Origin: Dipteronia dyeriana
Lineage: Eukaryota; Streptophyta; Magnoliopsida; Sapindales; Sapindaceae
Assembly (NCBI GenBank): GCA_032871835.1
Contig: CM065298.1
Location: forward strand, 73,064,154 to 73,128,153
Length of the DNA: 64,000 nucleotides
Direction of reading: 5' to 3'
The notes below the pieces were generated by a model. That model worked only from the letters and a program-made list of their open reading frames with translations, had not been told where the DNA came from and did no database searches. How positions within the stretch are numbered: position 1 is the stretch's first letter; every line of letters begins with the position of its first letter. The position numbers and the translations under genes were made by a program. Of the stretch, positions 47,325 to 60,500 are shown one piece after another.

Positions 47325-49207
47325 TCACCCTTGTAAAAATTCTATGGTCAAAAAGTCTGGAAGACTATTTTTTGATCCTTTAATATATTCAATATCAAAA
47401 TCAAAAGAAGATAATAATGCTTGCCATCTAGCAAAAATTTGTTTGGAGGTAAGATTTTTCACGTCTTTTTTCAAAATATTTTTTACCGATTGGCAGTCAA
47501 CTTTTAAAACAAAATTTTGATTAATCAAGTCATCTTACAATTTTTGGATTGTCAAAACAATGGCTAAAATTTCTTTTTTAACAGTGGAATGTTTTTGTTG
47601 GGTATCATTCCAAGATCCTGAAACATACCTAACCAAATATTATTTGTTATTAATGGTCTGTTTTAGAATACAACCAAAACCGATTTCTGAAGCATCAGTT
47701 TCTACTATTTTGGGGGCAGTAGGATGACAAATGAACATGCAAGAAAGTTTCTTAACATATTTTTTAACATGTTGAACTGCCTTGGTATGTTCCTGTGTCT
47801 AAGGAAGAAGATGGGTCTTTAACCTTTGAAAAAGGGGTTTGCAAATAATACTAAGCTCTTTATAAAAATTCGAGATATAATTTAAGCATCCTAAGAATCT
47901 TTGTAATTGTTTTTTGTCTCTAATTTCATCAGGAAATTTGTCAGTAAAATCTATGCTTCTTTGGATAGGAACAAGTGTTACTCTTTTAATGTTATGGCCC
48001 AAAAATCTAATATGGGTTTGAAAAAGATTGATTTTAGGGGTTGAAATCACCAATCCATGAAATTTAATGGTCTTAAGAAATATTTCCAAATGTTTCCAAT
48101 CCTGGTCAATATTTTTTGAAAATATTAAAACATCATCAATGTAAACTATGGAAAATTCAGTAAAAGAATTGAAAATGTCATTCATAATGCTTTGAAATTC
48201 ACTAGGAGCATTTTTTAGACCAAATGGCATAACATTTCATTCACACTGCCCAAAAGGGACAGTGAAGGTCGTCTTATAACGGTCATGTTCTGCTATTTGA
48301 ATCTGTAAAAACCCTGATTTCATGTCAAATTTTGAAAAGATGATAGAGTCATAAAGTCTTTTCAATATATCAGATTTATTGGGGATCGGATATCTTATCC
48401 ATTGCAAAGCATCATTTAAAGATTTATAATTAATAACAAGCCTAGAAACTCATCTTTCTATTTCAGCATTCTTTTTAACATAGAAGGCAGGACAACTCCA
48501 GGGAGACTTGGATGGCCTAATGAGATTTTTGTCAAGCAAATCATGAATTTCTTTTTTGCAATATTCTAATAAATCAACAGACATTTTAATGGGTCTAGCT
48601 TTGGTCGGTATCCCTTTTTCATTAAAATCTTTTGAATAAGTAAGGGTAAGGATATGTTTTTTTCTATCCTAAAAAACATTAGGGATAGAAGAGCAAACTT
48701 CCTTTTCCAATTTTTCTTTGAAAATTTTGACTTTTCCTTGAAAACTAGTATCTTCTAACCTGGACTCCTGTTTTTTGAAAAATAAGTCATCTTTTAAAAA
48801 ATTCAATTGGGTTTGTTTCTGGTTAAGTGTAGCAATGCTATTACTTAAAGGGTCAGAAGCTTCATCCCAAATGTTTTTGGTTTTTAAAGCATTTAGGTCT
48901 TTTACTAAAACTGGATAAATAAAAGGGAATACGATTTCCTTTCCTAGGTACTCAGTTATAATCCCTTCAGTAATAACTTTAAAATGAGAAATTAAATAAA
49001 GGAAAGACGATCCTAAAATAACATTATGAGAAAGTGTTTTAACAATAATAAAGTCATTGGTGTAACAAACACCTTCATTACAAACTCTAGCATTAGTCAA
49101 TTTGTAGTGGATATCAAGCTGTTGTTTGTTGGCACCATAAAGAGATTCAGTTGTTGCTTCTAGGTACTTGGTTGGTACCAGTGCTTCTTTGATACAATTT
49201 AGGTTAG
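47325..49207 (-). pseudogene. Pararetroviral pol part: protease end, reverse transcriptase, RNase H
   Basis: The minus-strand segment left of the hAT holds the rest of the aspartic protease (48669-49207), the reverse transcriptase (about 47799-48600) with the Y-I-D-D box at 48133-48144, and the RNase H region (47325-47790). The segments are separated by stops and frame changes, for example between 48230 and 48300 and around 47530-47640. Family knowledge: this enzyme copies the pregenomic RNA into DNA. The gene is not functional here. Confidence 0.82.
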
Positions 49208-49215
49208 CACCTGTG

Positions 49216-51394
49216 TAGGGGTGTCAATATGGGTCACGACACGACGGGTCGACACGATACGAACCCATTTACTATGGGTTTGGGTTGAGGCTAAATGGGC
49301 CGTGTCAATAAACGGGTCAACGCGTTTAACCCGTTTAATAATCGTGTCGTGTCCGGGTTCAGCTTAACGGGTCACGGGTTGACACGATTAGTAAGGGTAA
49401 AATTATAAATTTAATAATAATGGGCATATTTGTAAATTATAGATATACTATATAAAGAAAGTTGTGAAACCCTAAAAGCCTAAACCTAAATTTCACTCAG
49501 ACTCTCAGTCTCTCGCTGCTTCTCTTCTCTTCAGAATTCAGACAATCAGACATAAAAACAGCTTCTCTTCTCTTCTCGTTGGCATCCGGCCCTCTATCGA
49601 TCTGTGACTCTCTCCATCTACGGCTGAATCACTGGAAAGAGTCGACCTCTTCTCTTTATATATCTCTGTATATATTTAAGCATCAACATTCAATACTTGA
49701 TTTTTTCCCATTCGCATAACAATATTTCATATCCAATTTTAATTACATGTTCTATTGATTAGAGTAATCTGAAAACACAAACGAACAAACAAACAAAGAA
49801 TAAAGAAACAACACTCCTCTCCATTTCCTACTACTTTTTCTTCTTTTAAACAGTTATTAAAATTATTTACTGAATTAGAGAGGAAAGCAGTGACAAAAAA
49901 GAATTGAAGAGAAGAGAGAACTCAATCGATCTCATGTGGGGTTTCCTTTTTTTTTGTCCTTTCAATTTCACTATCTCTTCTTTTCCAGTTTACTCTGCAG
50001 AATATTGCTTGTCGCCATTATGCCCCTAGGTCCCCAACCAATCCTAGTTATTTTAATTAAAAAATAAAATTATATATAAATATATAAATTTCTTTTTCTT
50101 TTCTTTTTTTGATTTTGATTTTGTATTGCAAAATATTGTATTTTGAGAAATTAAAATCTTGCATTTTCAAAGCCGTGCAAATCGCTGACTCTGTTCGTAT
50201 GTTTCCTTATAATAGCTTGACTGCATTAACAAAGCTCCGGTTGACTCAAACATCACTGGTTGTGGGAGGTAGTGTATCTTTGTATATATTTCTGATATAT
50301 CTCTGTATTTGTGGATGCATTGTTTAGGTTGTGTAGATATATCTATGGATGTATAACTTTTTGTTAAAATTTTTTGTTTAAATTGTGATGAAAAATTAAA
50401 AATTGAATGAAAGAAGCTTCGACAACTGTAAATACTAAGAATTGCTCTCTTAGAGCTTTGTAATATGTATGTTTGTGTGACATGAATTTGATTTTATATA
50501 AATGATTAAGTGTTTACCAGTACTCCAGTAGCTTACATTTTGAAATTTCAGTTTGCCATTGGTTTGAGTATTGATTCTTATAAGCTCCTAGAACTGTGAG
50601 GTTATTGTGAATTAAAGCAGGCCGGATTTCATAATTCTATAGATTTAAATTTAAAGAGTTTTATCAATATGTTATTAATTCAATTAACTCTTGAGTACAG
50701 TCCAGATCAATCTGTCGAAAGTGCAACATCTCAATTTGACGATTAGTGGTAAAATCATATACAGCGGTTTGTTAAAAGTATTTTTTTTATTTCTTAAAAC
50801 TTCTAAGTTATTATCTAATGTATTAAATTTATCTTGTAGGTTTATGGTTAACAATTCATCAAGAAGTTTAACATCAAGTGATCTAGGCATCAAGAATAGT
50901 TAACTGTTATGTTTGTTAATATTTGATACCTTTTATTTATTTTGAAATTATGGATTTGTATTTTTGGACTTAATTATGGACTTGTATTTGTTGACTTAAT
51001 TATGGATTTGTATTAGTTTGAAATTCGGATATGAGGAATCTTATTCTTTGTATTCATTTGATTATCATTTGTATTTTGTGGTATTAGTTTGTGAATTGAT
51101 TTTATTTGATTGATAATTTTTTTTAATGTATTTTAGTGAAATTAATATTAACAGGTTAAACGGGTCGTGTAAACGGGTCAGTTAAATGGGTCATTTGACA
51201 CGACCCATCGAACCCGTTAATTAAACGGGTTATCCGTGTCGTGTTCGTGTTGATGTATTTTTATTCATGTCGTGTTTGGATCGAGAGGGTCTGACCCGTT
51301 TAATAATCGTGTCGTGTTCGGGTTGACCCAAAAATAATCGTGTCGTGTTCGGGTTGGCCCTAACGCGACCCGTCAACCCGTATTGACACCCTTA
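49216..51394. mobile_element. Non-autonomous hAT element inside the viral protease
   Basis: A 2179-bp element with ends TAGGGGTGTCAATATGGG and, on the right, CCCGTATTGACACCCTTA forms near-perfect terminal inverted repeats. It is flanked by an exact 8-bp target duplication CACCTGTG (49208-49215 and 51395-51402), diagnostic of hAT. Subterminal regions at both ends contain many copies of CGTGTCGTG, CGGGTT and AACGGGTCA in both orientations, probable transposase-binding sites. The centre includes pyrimidine-rich DNA like a 5' leader (49490-49560) and AT-rich DNA, but no transposase or BED finger. It therefore needs a transposase supplied from elsewhere. Confidence 0.9.
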
Positions 51395-51402
51395 CACCTG
51401 TG

Positions 51403-54400
51403 TCAACTAGGGCATTGACCCTTAAATTGTAATCAGAAGAAATTCTGATATCGATTTTAACGTACCGTTTTTGGATTCTAATTTCTCTTATTGCATTGAT
51501 TTGGGCAAAAATTTTGCCATCTGGGTTTTCCTCTTGATCTGGTTGAGCTGTATCAGATTCTTCTGAGTTGCTGCCAAAACTGGGTTCCTTTTCAAGGGGG
51601 GTTTTTGAAAACTGTTCTTTCAAACTATTTTTGATTTGTAAATCTTGAACATTTTTCTTTAAAACTATAATTTCTTCTTTGATGTTTTGGATTTCGTTTT
51701 GTTATTCAGTGATATTCACCTTCCTGGATTTGGAATCTTAGAATTTTCCCAAAACATATTTTTCAAAATCAGGGCTTGAAAAGGGGCATTTTTAAAAGGT
51801 TTATTGTCAGTGGAAAGGGTGTTACTGCTACTAGGGGAAGCTTCACTGGCAATTTTTTGTTGTAATTATCGAATATGCTTGGCTTTTTGTAAAGGATCTT
51901 CAATATTATCAATCATGCTGATTATTAGGGAGTAATCATATTGATCGAGAACATTGATTTCCTTACAGAAACAAGGCTGTGTGTCAGGATCTGAGTCAGA
52001 AGAAGATTATGAGGAAGTGTCATGAGAAGAATCTCCTATTACTAGGACTTCTTCAGGGGAAGATGATATTTCTAGCTCGGATTCTGATTCAGCATATAAA
52101 ATCTGTAAATTTTTGTCTTTGATTTCTTCCTCTAAATCCAGACTTTTTATTTTTTTTTTCTGGTCTGGACATTTGTTGGCATAATGCCCTTCTTTATCTC
52201 ATTTAAAACATTTGTTTGATTTTTTGCAATTTTTTGTTGTTTTGGTTTTGGAATAAGCATTTTTCTTGCCCTTTTTTGGAGACCAGTAATTAAGGTTTTT
52301 TCCAGGAATGTATGCTGACCAATGGTATTTTTTCTTGCCATATTTGTCTCTCTTGTGTTTATGAATTCCTTTAGGAATTCTTTTTCTAGGTGTGGGGAGT
52401 TTGTCAAAACCAAACTGTTCGTACCACGATCCTAGTTCTTTTCTGGTTGTCAATTTTTGTTGTTTGAGTTGACTTTTGAGTCGAAGGTCATTGTACAATT
52501 GCAAAGCTACAATGTTAATTGTGGCAATGATTTCACCATAAGTCTAGGTGTTCAGGTATATCTGTGACGAGTCAGACAATCCCATATGTTTTACCATTTT
52601 GTCACGAACCTTATTGGAAAAGAGTTTTGGCAAACCAGAAATAAATTTTTCTTTCCAATACGAATTTACATTGTCAGGTCTTTGTAAAACTCTGGTTAAA
52701 AAGATATCTTTGTACCATTTGAAATCATTGAGTTTTTTACATTTCAAATTTTGGAGTTTTGAAAATTCTTTTCCTTGGTTGATGTTGGGGTTTCCAACAA
52801 AATGCATCAAAATAGTATAACACAAAACATCTATAATATCTGGTTCAGATGTAGTGGTGGTTGCAGAAGTTGAGGGTATAAAAGAAGCTAGGTCGATTGC
52901 TGATCTGGCTGGTGTTGTCGTGGTTATTGTTTTGGTATGGCTTATTATAGAGCTTCTAGCATTTAGGCTGAGGGTATGAGTCAACCATCCGAATAATTGG
53001 CCTTCAAAGCCAGTGGTCAGGGAGGTAACTGCATCAGCATGAGACATATTCTGTTTTTCGATGTATATGTACCCAATGGTATGCATTTGTCTGAGGACTG
53101 TAATAATTTGGTATTCTGATAGGCCATCAATATTAATTGATAACAGATATTACCAGTATAGGCTCGGTATGGGACAGTTTTTTCGTATTGTAAGTCAGGA
53201 GGAGTTGGTTTGGGATAATAGGGCTTGGTATTTTGGTAGTATTGAGTGTAGTTATAGCTATCAGCTTTGTCATTGTAGGTGATCTTTTGGACCGTATTTT
53301 GGAAGTCTAGGTTTTCTTCTTTATCACTAGAGGATTCTTGGATGTTTTTGTCAAGAGTTTGGATTTCTGGTTTTGGTAAGTCTCTGAGTCTTTCTTCAAG
53401 GGCTCTAAGTAGCTCTCTCTCATCGATGATATTGTCAAAGCATTTTTCAATGCCAGTGTGGTCAGGAAACATAAGTGGTTCAGTGCTTTGTTCAGGTATT
53501 TTCCCTTTGGCTTTTTTGGAAGAGGAGGCAGATGGTTCATATGGGATAAACACCTGTGGAGAAACTTCTTTTGGGACAGGGGAAACAAAGGATTGAGAAA
53601 GGTTAAGGTCAATTTTCTCTAATTGTTTCCCAGGGAATTTAAAAAGAAGTTTGTGTAATTTTTTTGTCTCATAACCACTCATATCTGCTGTGAGAATAAA
53701 GGAATGGTAGGGGATAAGTCTTTGTCAAAAATTATGAAAGGTGTACAAAGGGTTGTATTGTTTTCACTTGTTGGTTCTTCGTTGGGCATTTCTATTTCAA
53801 AATGTCTTGGAGGAGGATGGACATGTTTTTTCTCTCCTCTTTTTGTTTTGTATGTTCTAATGTTTGATTTGTTAATAAAGAGACATTTTTATCCAAGGGT
53901 TTTTCTGTTTGTATACCATTCAAAGAAAGGTATTTCTTGGTTGAGACTTTTAATGTTTTCTGTCCATCTTTTATGAAATTGTTATCTTTTTTTTTTATGA
54001 GTAACTTTTCTCGTATTTTTCCCTTAATTGCTGATTCTGGGGGGAATAGTATTCAGCAATTAAAAGGTCAAAATCAATACTGGGTGTTCGGTCAATAACA
54101 CTGATGGTTTGGAGTTGAGGTTCTGGTTCAAGGATTTCTGTTAAAACTTGAGAAGGAGTTGGTGATGTTTTACCTTGGTCATAAGTATGTATAGGTTGGG
54201 CTACTTGTTCTGGGGTTTTGTGGACATGGGCCACATGTGCTGGGTTTTTTGGTTTGGGCCTGGGCCTCCTTCTTCTATGGACCAGGTTATCTATTAGTTT
54301 GCTGGAGTTATCTTCTGGATCATAATTGGCAACTGGGCTAGGAGCCACTGGGTTTGGTGTGAGGTTAGTTATTTGTCTGGGCTGTCTAGGGGCTAAACTG

Positions 54401-54933
54401 GTATTTGTCTGGCTATGTTTTGTCTGGATAAGCTAGATAGAGAATTTCTAGCTGACTGGAAGTCGTTTAGTGATCCGGAATGGTCACTGTCATCATCTCT
54501 AAGAGATAGACCCCTTCTGAATAATATTATGAGGGTTCCATCCTGTTCTATTATGTAGTCATGGAGGTTTCTCATAGGAGGTTTATAAGAGGGTTGATCA
54601 ACCTTTTCTTTGACCCAATCATCTGAAAATTTAATATTTTCCCATTTGACTGGAACAGGTACAAGGACATTTACCGATGGGGATGCATTAAAGCATATGG
54701 TCTGACCAGCTTGTACAGATGGAGGTATGTAGCTAGGGATAAGTCCAGAGGTTAAAACACGGTAATGGACTCTATAAACGAGTTTATAAGGACTGGATTT
54801 CTCCAGGAATTGGTGGTTCTGGGCCTGGATGTCTATCACAAGGCACTTTTCTTTGTGTTCGTCAGTGTTTAAGGCTATGGTAAAATTTAGGTAACACTGG
54901 AATTAAATGGGACCATATGTCAGGGAGGTTTCA
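51403..54933 (-). pseudogene. Pararetroviral movement protein, coat protein and protease start, degraded
   Basis: From the right: movement protein lacking its N-terminus (about 54393-54933; one internal stop), a Pro-rich linker (53995-54348), a charged region (53017-53682), the coat-protein core (52544-53086, with W-Y-K-D-I-F and W-K-E-K-F-I-S-G-L-P), a basic region and a zinc knuckle (52147-52504), a spacer, and the protease start (51403-51640) ending at D-T-G, where the hAT begins. One knuckle Cys codon is TGA. In caulimovirids the movement protein lets virus pass between cells and the coat protein forms the capsid; neither can be made from this copy. Confidence 0.78.
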
Positions 54934-54940
54934 ACCATGC

Positions 54941-55654
54941 CCAGTATATATATATATATATATTAAAGAAAAAAAAAGAATTTGCATGTGATGCAAATTA
55001 GTACACGTGCAAAATAATTTATTTATTTATTTTTTGCATTAGATGCAAAAGGTGAATAGTGTGCGTGAATGATTTTTTTAAAAAAAGTGACTTTTTTTGT
55101 GTACTTGATACACACGCATACACATAGAGAGAAGTCAAAAAAGAGTTTTTTATAAAGATATGTATATGTTCGTGCACTGTTGAGTGCAAACAAATAAAAA
55201 GAAAAATATTGCTAAAAATATTGGCAATATTTTTATATACTAGAATTGTTCTAGTTTGTGAACAGAGAAAAAAGAGTTTCTTCAATTCTCTCTACATCCT
55301 CCATTCAAGTTCCTGAGATCGTGACGCGCCCACACGCAGTTATCAATTTCGCGAGATTGCGAGGAAGATCGAGTGGTTCAGACAAGAGCACATCGTAAAG
55401 TGAAGGAGTCTCCAAACGTTGGTAAGATTGGTTCAGACAGGAGCATATCGTGAAGTGAAGGAGCCTCCAAACGTTGGTAAGATTTTCTTCTTCTGATTTT
55501 ATTGATTACAATTTTCAGTGTTTAGATATTATTTGTATTAGTTTCGAAAAATAATTACGATCCCAAGTTCACTGGTCTCAGATACAGATTATGATCTGTA
55601 TTAAAAAATTTAAAACCCAGTTCTGTTGCGTTACCGATGAACGAGGTTCCAACA
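54941..55654 (+). repeat. Copia 2 3' LTR, second part
   Basis: It resumes at a (TA)n tract (54944-54963) with TATTAAAGAAAAAAAAAG, matching the 5' LTR from about 39358, includes the ~55-bp direct repeat (55376-55480), and ends CCAACA at 55654. About 410 bp of LTR (equivalent of 38949-39358) are missing between the two parts. Confidence 0.86.
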
Positions 55655-57599
55655 CCTACACCATCTTAGAGTAGATTTCAAGGAGAAAATGAGGGCTCTT
55701 GTGACCAAAACCAAGCCATGGAAGTTCAATGGAGATTGAGAGCTTTTGGAGGAGTTGTTCTTCAAGGGTTGTCTTCCATTTACTCTTTTCTTTGTATATC
55801 TTATATCTTTGATGTATTTATCCCCATTTGAAAATTTTGTAAACTAAAAATTGTGTTAATATATGTATGATTGTTCTTTGATTTGATTTGAGTTATGTGC
55901 ATTCATTGATATGCTTATGATTATTTCTCATATTGTGATATTCATGTGTATGAAGAGTTAAATATTAATGTGTTTTAATGGATGAGATTAAGAGTAGAAT
56001 AACATAATTATGTAGGAGTAGCTTAATCAAATATCTCATTTGTGTTTGTAGGTTGATAGATGATTCCGTATGTTTGTGTTTGGAATGATTAGAGTGATTG
56101 AGTAGCTTTGTGCCCTTGGATGACCATTCCAGGTATGAGCTTGGGCATTAGCTCAATTGAATGGGAAAAATTCATTTTGTAGTGACATATTCAACTCTGA
56201 CTTTAAGTTGCTAAAACGACCATATCTCCCTTTAGAAAATTTGGATCAACAAAACGTAAGATTTTCCAAAAACTAGACATTCGGGTCTTTTCAAATATAT
56301 ATGGATCTCAACTTGGTTCTATCTAAGGAGAAAATTATGGTCTTTACAAGTTGGGCGTTCTTTATGGGCATTTCTCCAATACTTCACTATAATCACATTT
56401 TTATCTTCAAACTCATGTTACGAGTTATCTTCTACACAATCTCAACAAACATATTAAAATATCCAATTTCACACATGAACATAACATTAAACATAGGAAT
56501 TAGAGGTCTCTATGCAAACATTTATTGACCAAACATGGGATCACACGATCAACCTATACTGGATCACTCCTCCATTATAATAGTTGTCCCCACCCCTCTA
56601 CTTGAAGGGATTCAGGAATTACCACTCTAAAGTCACAAGAATGAACTAATAAGTTCTATAATACACGTATTCGTTATTTCATTGCAATATCACCGTCACT
56701 TTGCTCGATTGATGCACGTTCGACCAACGTTCATTGCCCTTCACATAGTATTTCAGACTATACCAATGCATAGAACGACTTCTACACTAAAAAAGTCACT
56801 TCCGACCAGCTTCCACCTCACTCAATGTTACTTGACATGCACAACATCCAATAGTTTGAATATTGCTTTATTATTTATTTCATTCATTCAACGCTATTAT
56901 CGAATCACTACTAACTTGAGCTTTATAATGTACTCGACATGCACCACCCCATTCGCCCAAGTACTATACGTTACCTCTAATTGGTTTTGCAGTTTGTCAA
57001 TCAGACGTTACCTCTGTCAATCAGATGTTACTCCAACTACCCTTACTATTTCATCCACAATACTCATCTTATGTTGAGACAAATAATTCTTTGATTTGAC
57101 CATTCAAATTATCTTTATCGCTCTCTAAGATTTTATGTTTGGAATTATAAATTAATAAATTTTTTTTATATATATATTTTGAAACTTGTTTTATCACTCT
57201 CTAAGATCATTTTCAGCTATGCATATTGTTAAGGTCAGGCATAGGTTTTGCAACAAGATGAAAGATGATTTTCTCACAAACTCATTGATTATGTAATTGA
57301 AATGAAAATCTAAGAAAATAATAAATAGATTTGGTTATAGATGATTTTTGAGATATAAAAAAGCGACAAGTTACATTTTAATTATCAAAGTTTCATTTAT
57401 TTTGACATTACCTAAACGGTATCACATTTATTTTTTTTGTTGATAAAATTGGATTGACTTAAGGGAAAAAATATGACAAGTGATCATATGCTGAAAAACC
57501 CATAGACACTATCCATGTATATAAATGATAGAAGAAAAAAAATTAAGAAAGACATATACTAAAAAATCACAAAAAACCATGGGGGAAAACAACCCCAAA
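55655..57599. other. Non-coding flank right of copia 2
   Basis: The first part may continue the LTR-like or leader-like sequence interrupted by copia 2. A stretch with AAAACGACCATATCTCCC (near 56213) resembles retroelement LTR or UTR sequence. Open frames at 56301 and 56682 show no family features. AT-rich DNA with T runs at 57156 and 57430 follows; the second could be the tail of the LINE on the minus strand. Confidence 0.4.
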
Positions 57600-60500
57600 C
57601 AAAAAGTGGCACACATGCCACCCTAAAAGAAGCAGAGAGCATCAAGAAAATCGAAATGAATCCCGACCCATGCAATCATCGACAACCAAGGAAGAATAGA
57701 ATGTCAAGGTGGAGAACTGCCAAGAGTCCACCTCCAGCTCCAAAACATGTTTAGAAAGAGCATCCGTATTCCGATTCCCAACCTTAATAATATGGGACAC
57801 CTGAAAATCCATCTGCAAAATCTGGAATATACAACGTTGCCACGCCTGACGAACCCTCGAGGGAATATGAACCGAACGAGAAGAGAGTAACTGAACCACA
57901 TAGAAAAATCACTCTCAAGCTAGATCTGATGCCACCCATACTTCCATGCAAAACTAATGGCCAGAGACGCAGCAAGAAGCTCAGCCTGAAATGTAAAAAC
58001 TTGCCCAAGAGTAATCTAGAAAACACTCTTATAACTACCAACATCCAAAGAACCCAAGGCAGTGCCATTCGTATTAACTTTGATCAAACCTGGATTCATA
58101 GGTAACCAAATCACACTCTTGATTACAAGAGTCTTAGCAGGACGACCACAAAGACCAAACCTCTTAAGAACCTATAGATCATCTACACAATTGTGCATAA
58201 ACCTCTTAAGAACCAATAGATCATCTACACGCCAGACCAGAACAAGGGCATGACTGAAATCTATAGCCTTATCTTCAACAATCCACTGATTGCGGGCAAA
58301 ATACACACTCCAAATCACTGCATGGATAACCGACTTCCATAAAACACTGACTTGATCACTAAACGAACCGACATTGCTAGCAAGAAAAAAGCCTGCCAAG
58401 TATCTATGGAAACACATTGCTAAAAAGCCCTGAAAATAGCCTTATCAGCTAGAGGGCAGAGGATAAAAAGATAACCAGTTGACTCATTACTAACCACACA
58501 TACACATAGACACTACATCGCTAGGCTAATTGAAATTCATACCTGCAGAGAAGATTTTCCATAGGAAGCCTATTCTACATAATTGAACGAGAAGGAGGAA
58601 TGAAACGAGACTAAACATCTTTCTACCAAGGAACCTGAGGAGAATCACAAATAAACTGGGAATAAACCACCATGCATGAAACCCCGACCATCCCTAAAAT
58701 AAGCCCAGACTAGAGAATCTGCCACATGAGAGATAGCAATCTGATCGATCTAAAAAAAAAGGTATGGGAAGAGCGTACTAAAATGATCATCCAGCCGCCA
58801 TTTACCATCCTCAATGAAATCAACAATTCTTGACCGAAGAGGATTGGCCAAATAATCCGGAATACCCAAAAGGTCTAAAATAGGAACCCTCAACCAATTA
58901 TCATGCCAAAAATCTTGTTGGGAGTTCACGATAATAAGCCATATACCCTTTCTGAGAATAGAAGAATAACTAGTTTGAAATGAGGACCAAATCGAGGGAG
59001 TCACATAACCCTTTTAAGATTTCTGCAGCTATTTGAGATACATTTCCTGAAGAAAAGAGAAAGCAAAACCATCCATGAGTTTCTAAGTGAACTTCTGCAA
59101 AAGCAAATCATTAAACAAACTTAAATCTTTAAAACTACCCTAAGAGTAAGGTCTACAACAATGACTACAAGTAACCCAAACCAACTTGGTCACATCACAA
59201 GCATCAATCCATAAAAAATTCTCAATTTGCAATTAGACATCCGTAACAACGAAGATGGCCACTTGTAAATCACTAGAGAGTGTACAAATGAACTCATGAT
59301 GACCGACTTGATCTAAGTAGCATGACCTGCCATGGAAAGGGCTTTACTCTTCCACTTAGCAAACTTAGACAAAATATTATCTGTAATAGGCTGTAACACA
59401 TGCTTCCTGGTCTTTCCCTGGAACAATGAAGCCCCCAAATGAGAGAAAAGAAGCTGCCCCATCTGTATACCAACAAAAGACTGCAACTTTCCAATCCGAG
59501 ACAGAGAAACATAAGTGTCAAAATAGATAGAGGACTTACCCCAGTTTATCAATTGACCAGAAATGTTGCCATAGACTTCAAAAGCATGCATGATATTCTT
59601 ATGATTTTTAACTGTGCCTTTGTAAAAAATCAGAACATTATCTATATAAAGTACATGAGTTAGAGCCAAAAATCCCCTCGGGGAAGAAATCGGTAAAATC
59701 TGAGATTATTCCACCATCCATGTCAATAATCTACTTAGAAAATCCTTAGCAATACCAAACAACAATGGAGAAAGAGCATCCCCATGACAAACAACTATAG
59801 AGCAGGGAAAATATCCCTCCGAACCCTATTGATCAGGGCCAAAAGCCTAGATGAACGAAGAATGCAGTAAATCCAGTCCAAAAATGCAGGGGGAAACCCA
59901 AAAGTGTTTCGGGGGTAATTTGGCAATGAGTATCAATGGCCTTACGAATATCAATCTTCATTGCCAAATTTCCCCATAACACTTCTTATGCAACACATTC
60001 ACACAATCGGAAGGCAAAGTGATGTAATCCTCAATGTGGTGATCTCGAATAAAATCAAACTGCTGAGGAGAAAGAACCCTGACTACAGTCCGAGCCAACT
60101 GATCCGCCAAAATCTTAGAAGAGATTTTGAACAGAAAGTTACTAAGCATAATCGGACGAAATTGGTCAATTGAAATAGAATTCCTCAACTTTAAAAGAAG
60201 AACAAAGAAACTGGATTTGGTCAAGAAAAAATCCCGAACAACATGAACCACATCTCCAACTACCATATCCCAACATCTCTGATAAAATCGACTAGAAAAT
60301 CCATCCGGATCAGGGGCATAAGCGACATCCATAAAGGAAACCGCATTAAGAATGTCAATTATAAAAGGAACACTAATCAAAAAATTATTCTCTGCATCAG
60401 TCACCAAGGAAGGAATCACACAATCCACAATCATGAAATCCCTTTTTAGCTGAGATCATCAAAGGAAAAAAAGACTAGAATAAAAATTGATGACATGATC

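Larger units (their letters stand above)
46383..54940 (-). mobile_element. Endogenous caulimovirid (plant pararetrovirus) copy, partial
   Basis: The minus strand carries, in order from 54933, movement protein, a variable linker, coat protein with zinc knuckle, aspartic protease, reverse transcriptase, RNase H and then a separate second ORF. That order, with a movement protein and without integrase, marks Caulimoviridae rather than a gypsy element. Without the 2.2-kb hAT insertion it is about 6.4 kb, less than a full genome of 7-8 kb; the movement-protein start and the intergenic region with the tRNA-Met site are missing. Ends lie in copia 2 LTR sequence, the right one at a (TA)n tract. Frame breaks throughout show an old, inactive copy. 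Petuvirus-like or florendovirus-like are both possible; I cannot settle which. Confidence 0.85.
37878..55654 (+). mobile_element. Ty1-copia retrotransposon 2 with nested insertions in its 3' LTR
   Basis: This plus-strand element begins TGTTGG (37878) and ends CCAACA (55654). It is flanked by CTTAC (37873-37877) and CCTAC (55655-55659), a target duplication with one mismatch. Long LTRs of about 2 kb surround a leader of about 1.5 kb and a degraded gag-pol (41481-45350). The 3' LTR is split at 46382 by an endogenous pararetrovirus that in turn contains a hAT element. Coding damage shows it is inactive. Confidence 0.88.

Noticed and set aside
50684..50903. Overlapping frames on both strands inside the hAT as a possible transposase piece
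   Set aside because: No hAT dimerisation domain, BED finger or catalytic residues; AT-rich chance frames.
52548..53976. Plus-strand frames at 52548-52820, 53279-53596 and 53704-53976
   Set aside because: Antisense of the pararetroviral coat-protein region; no family features.
46383..54940. Ty3-gypsy retrotransposon as an alternative for the minus-strand RT element
   Set aside because: A movement protein precedes the coat protein, no integrase follows RNase H, no LTR pair belongs to it, and it ends in TA repeats; a caulimovirid fits better.
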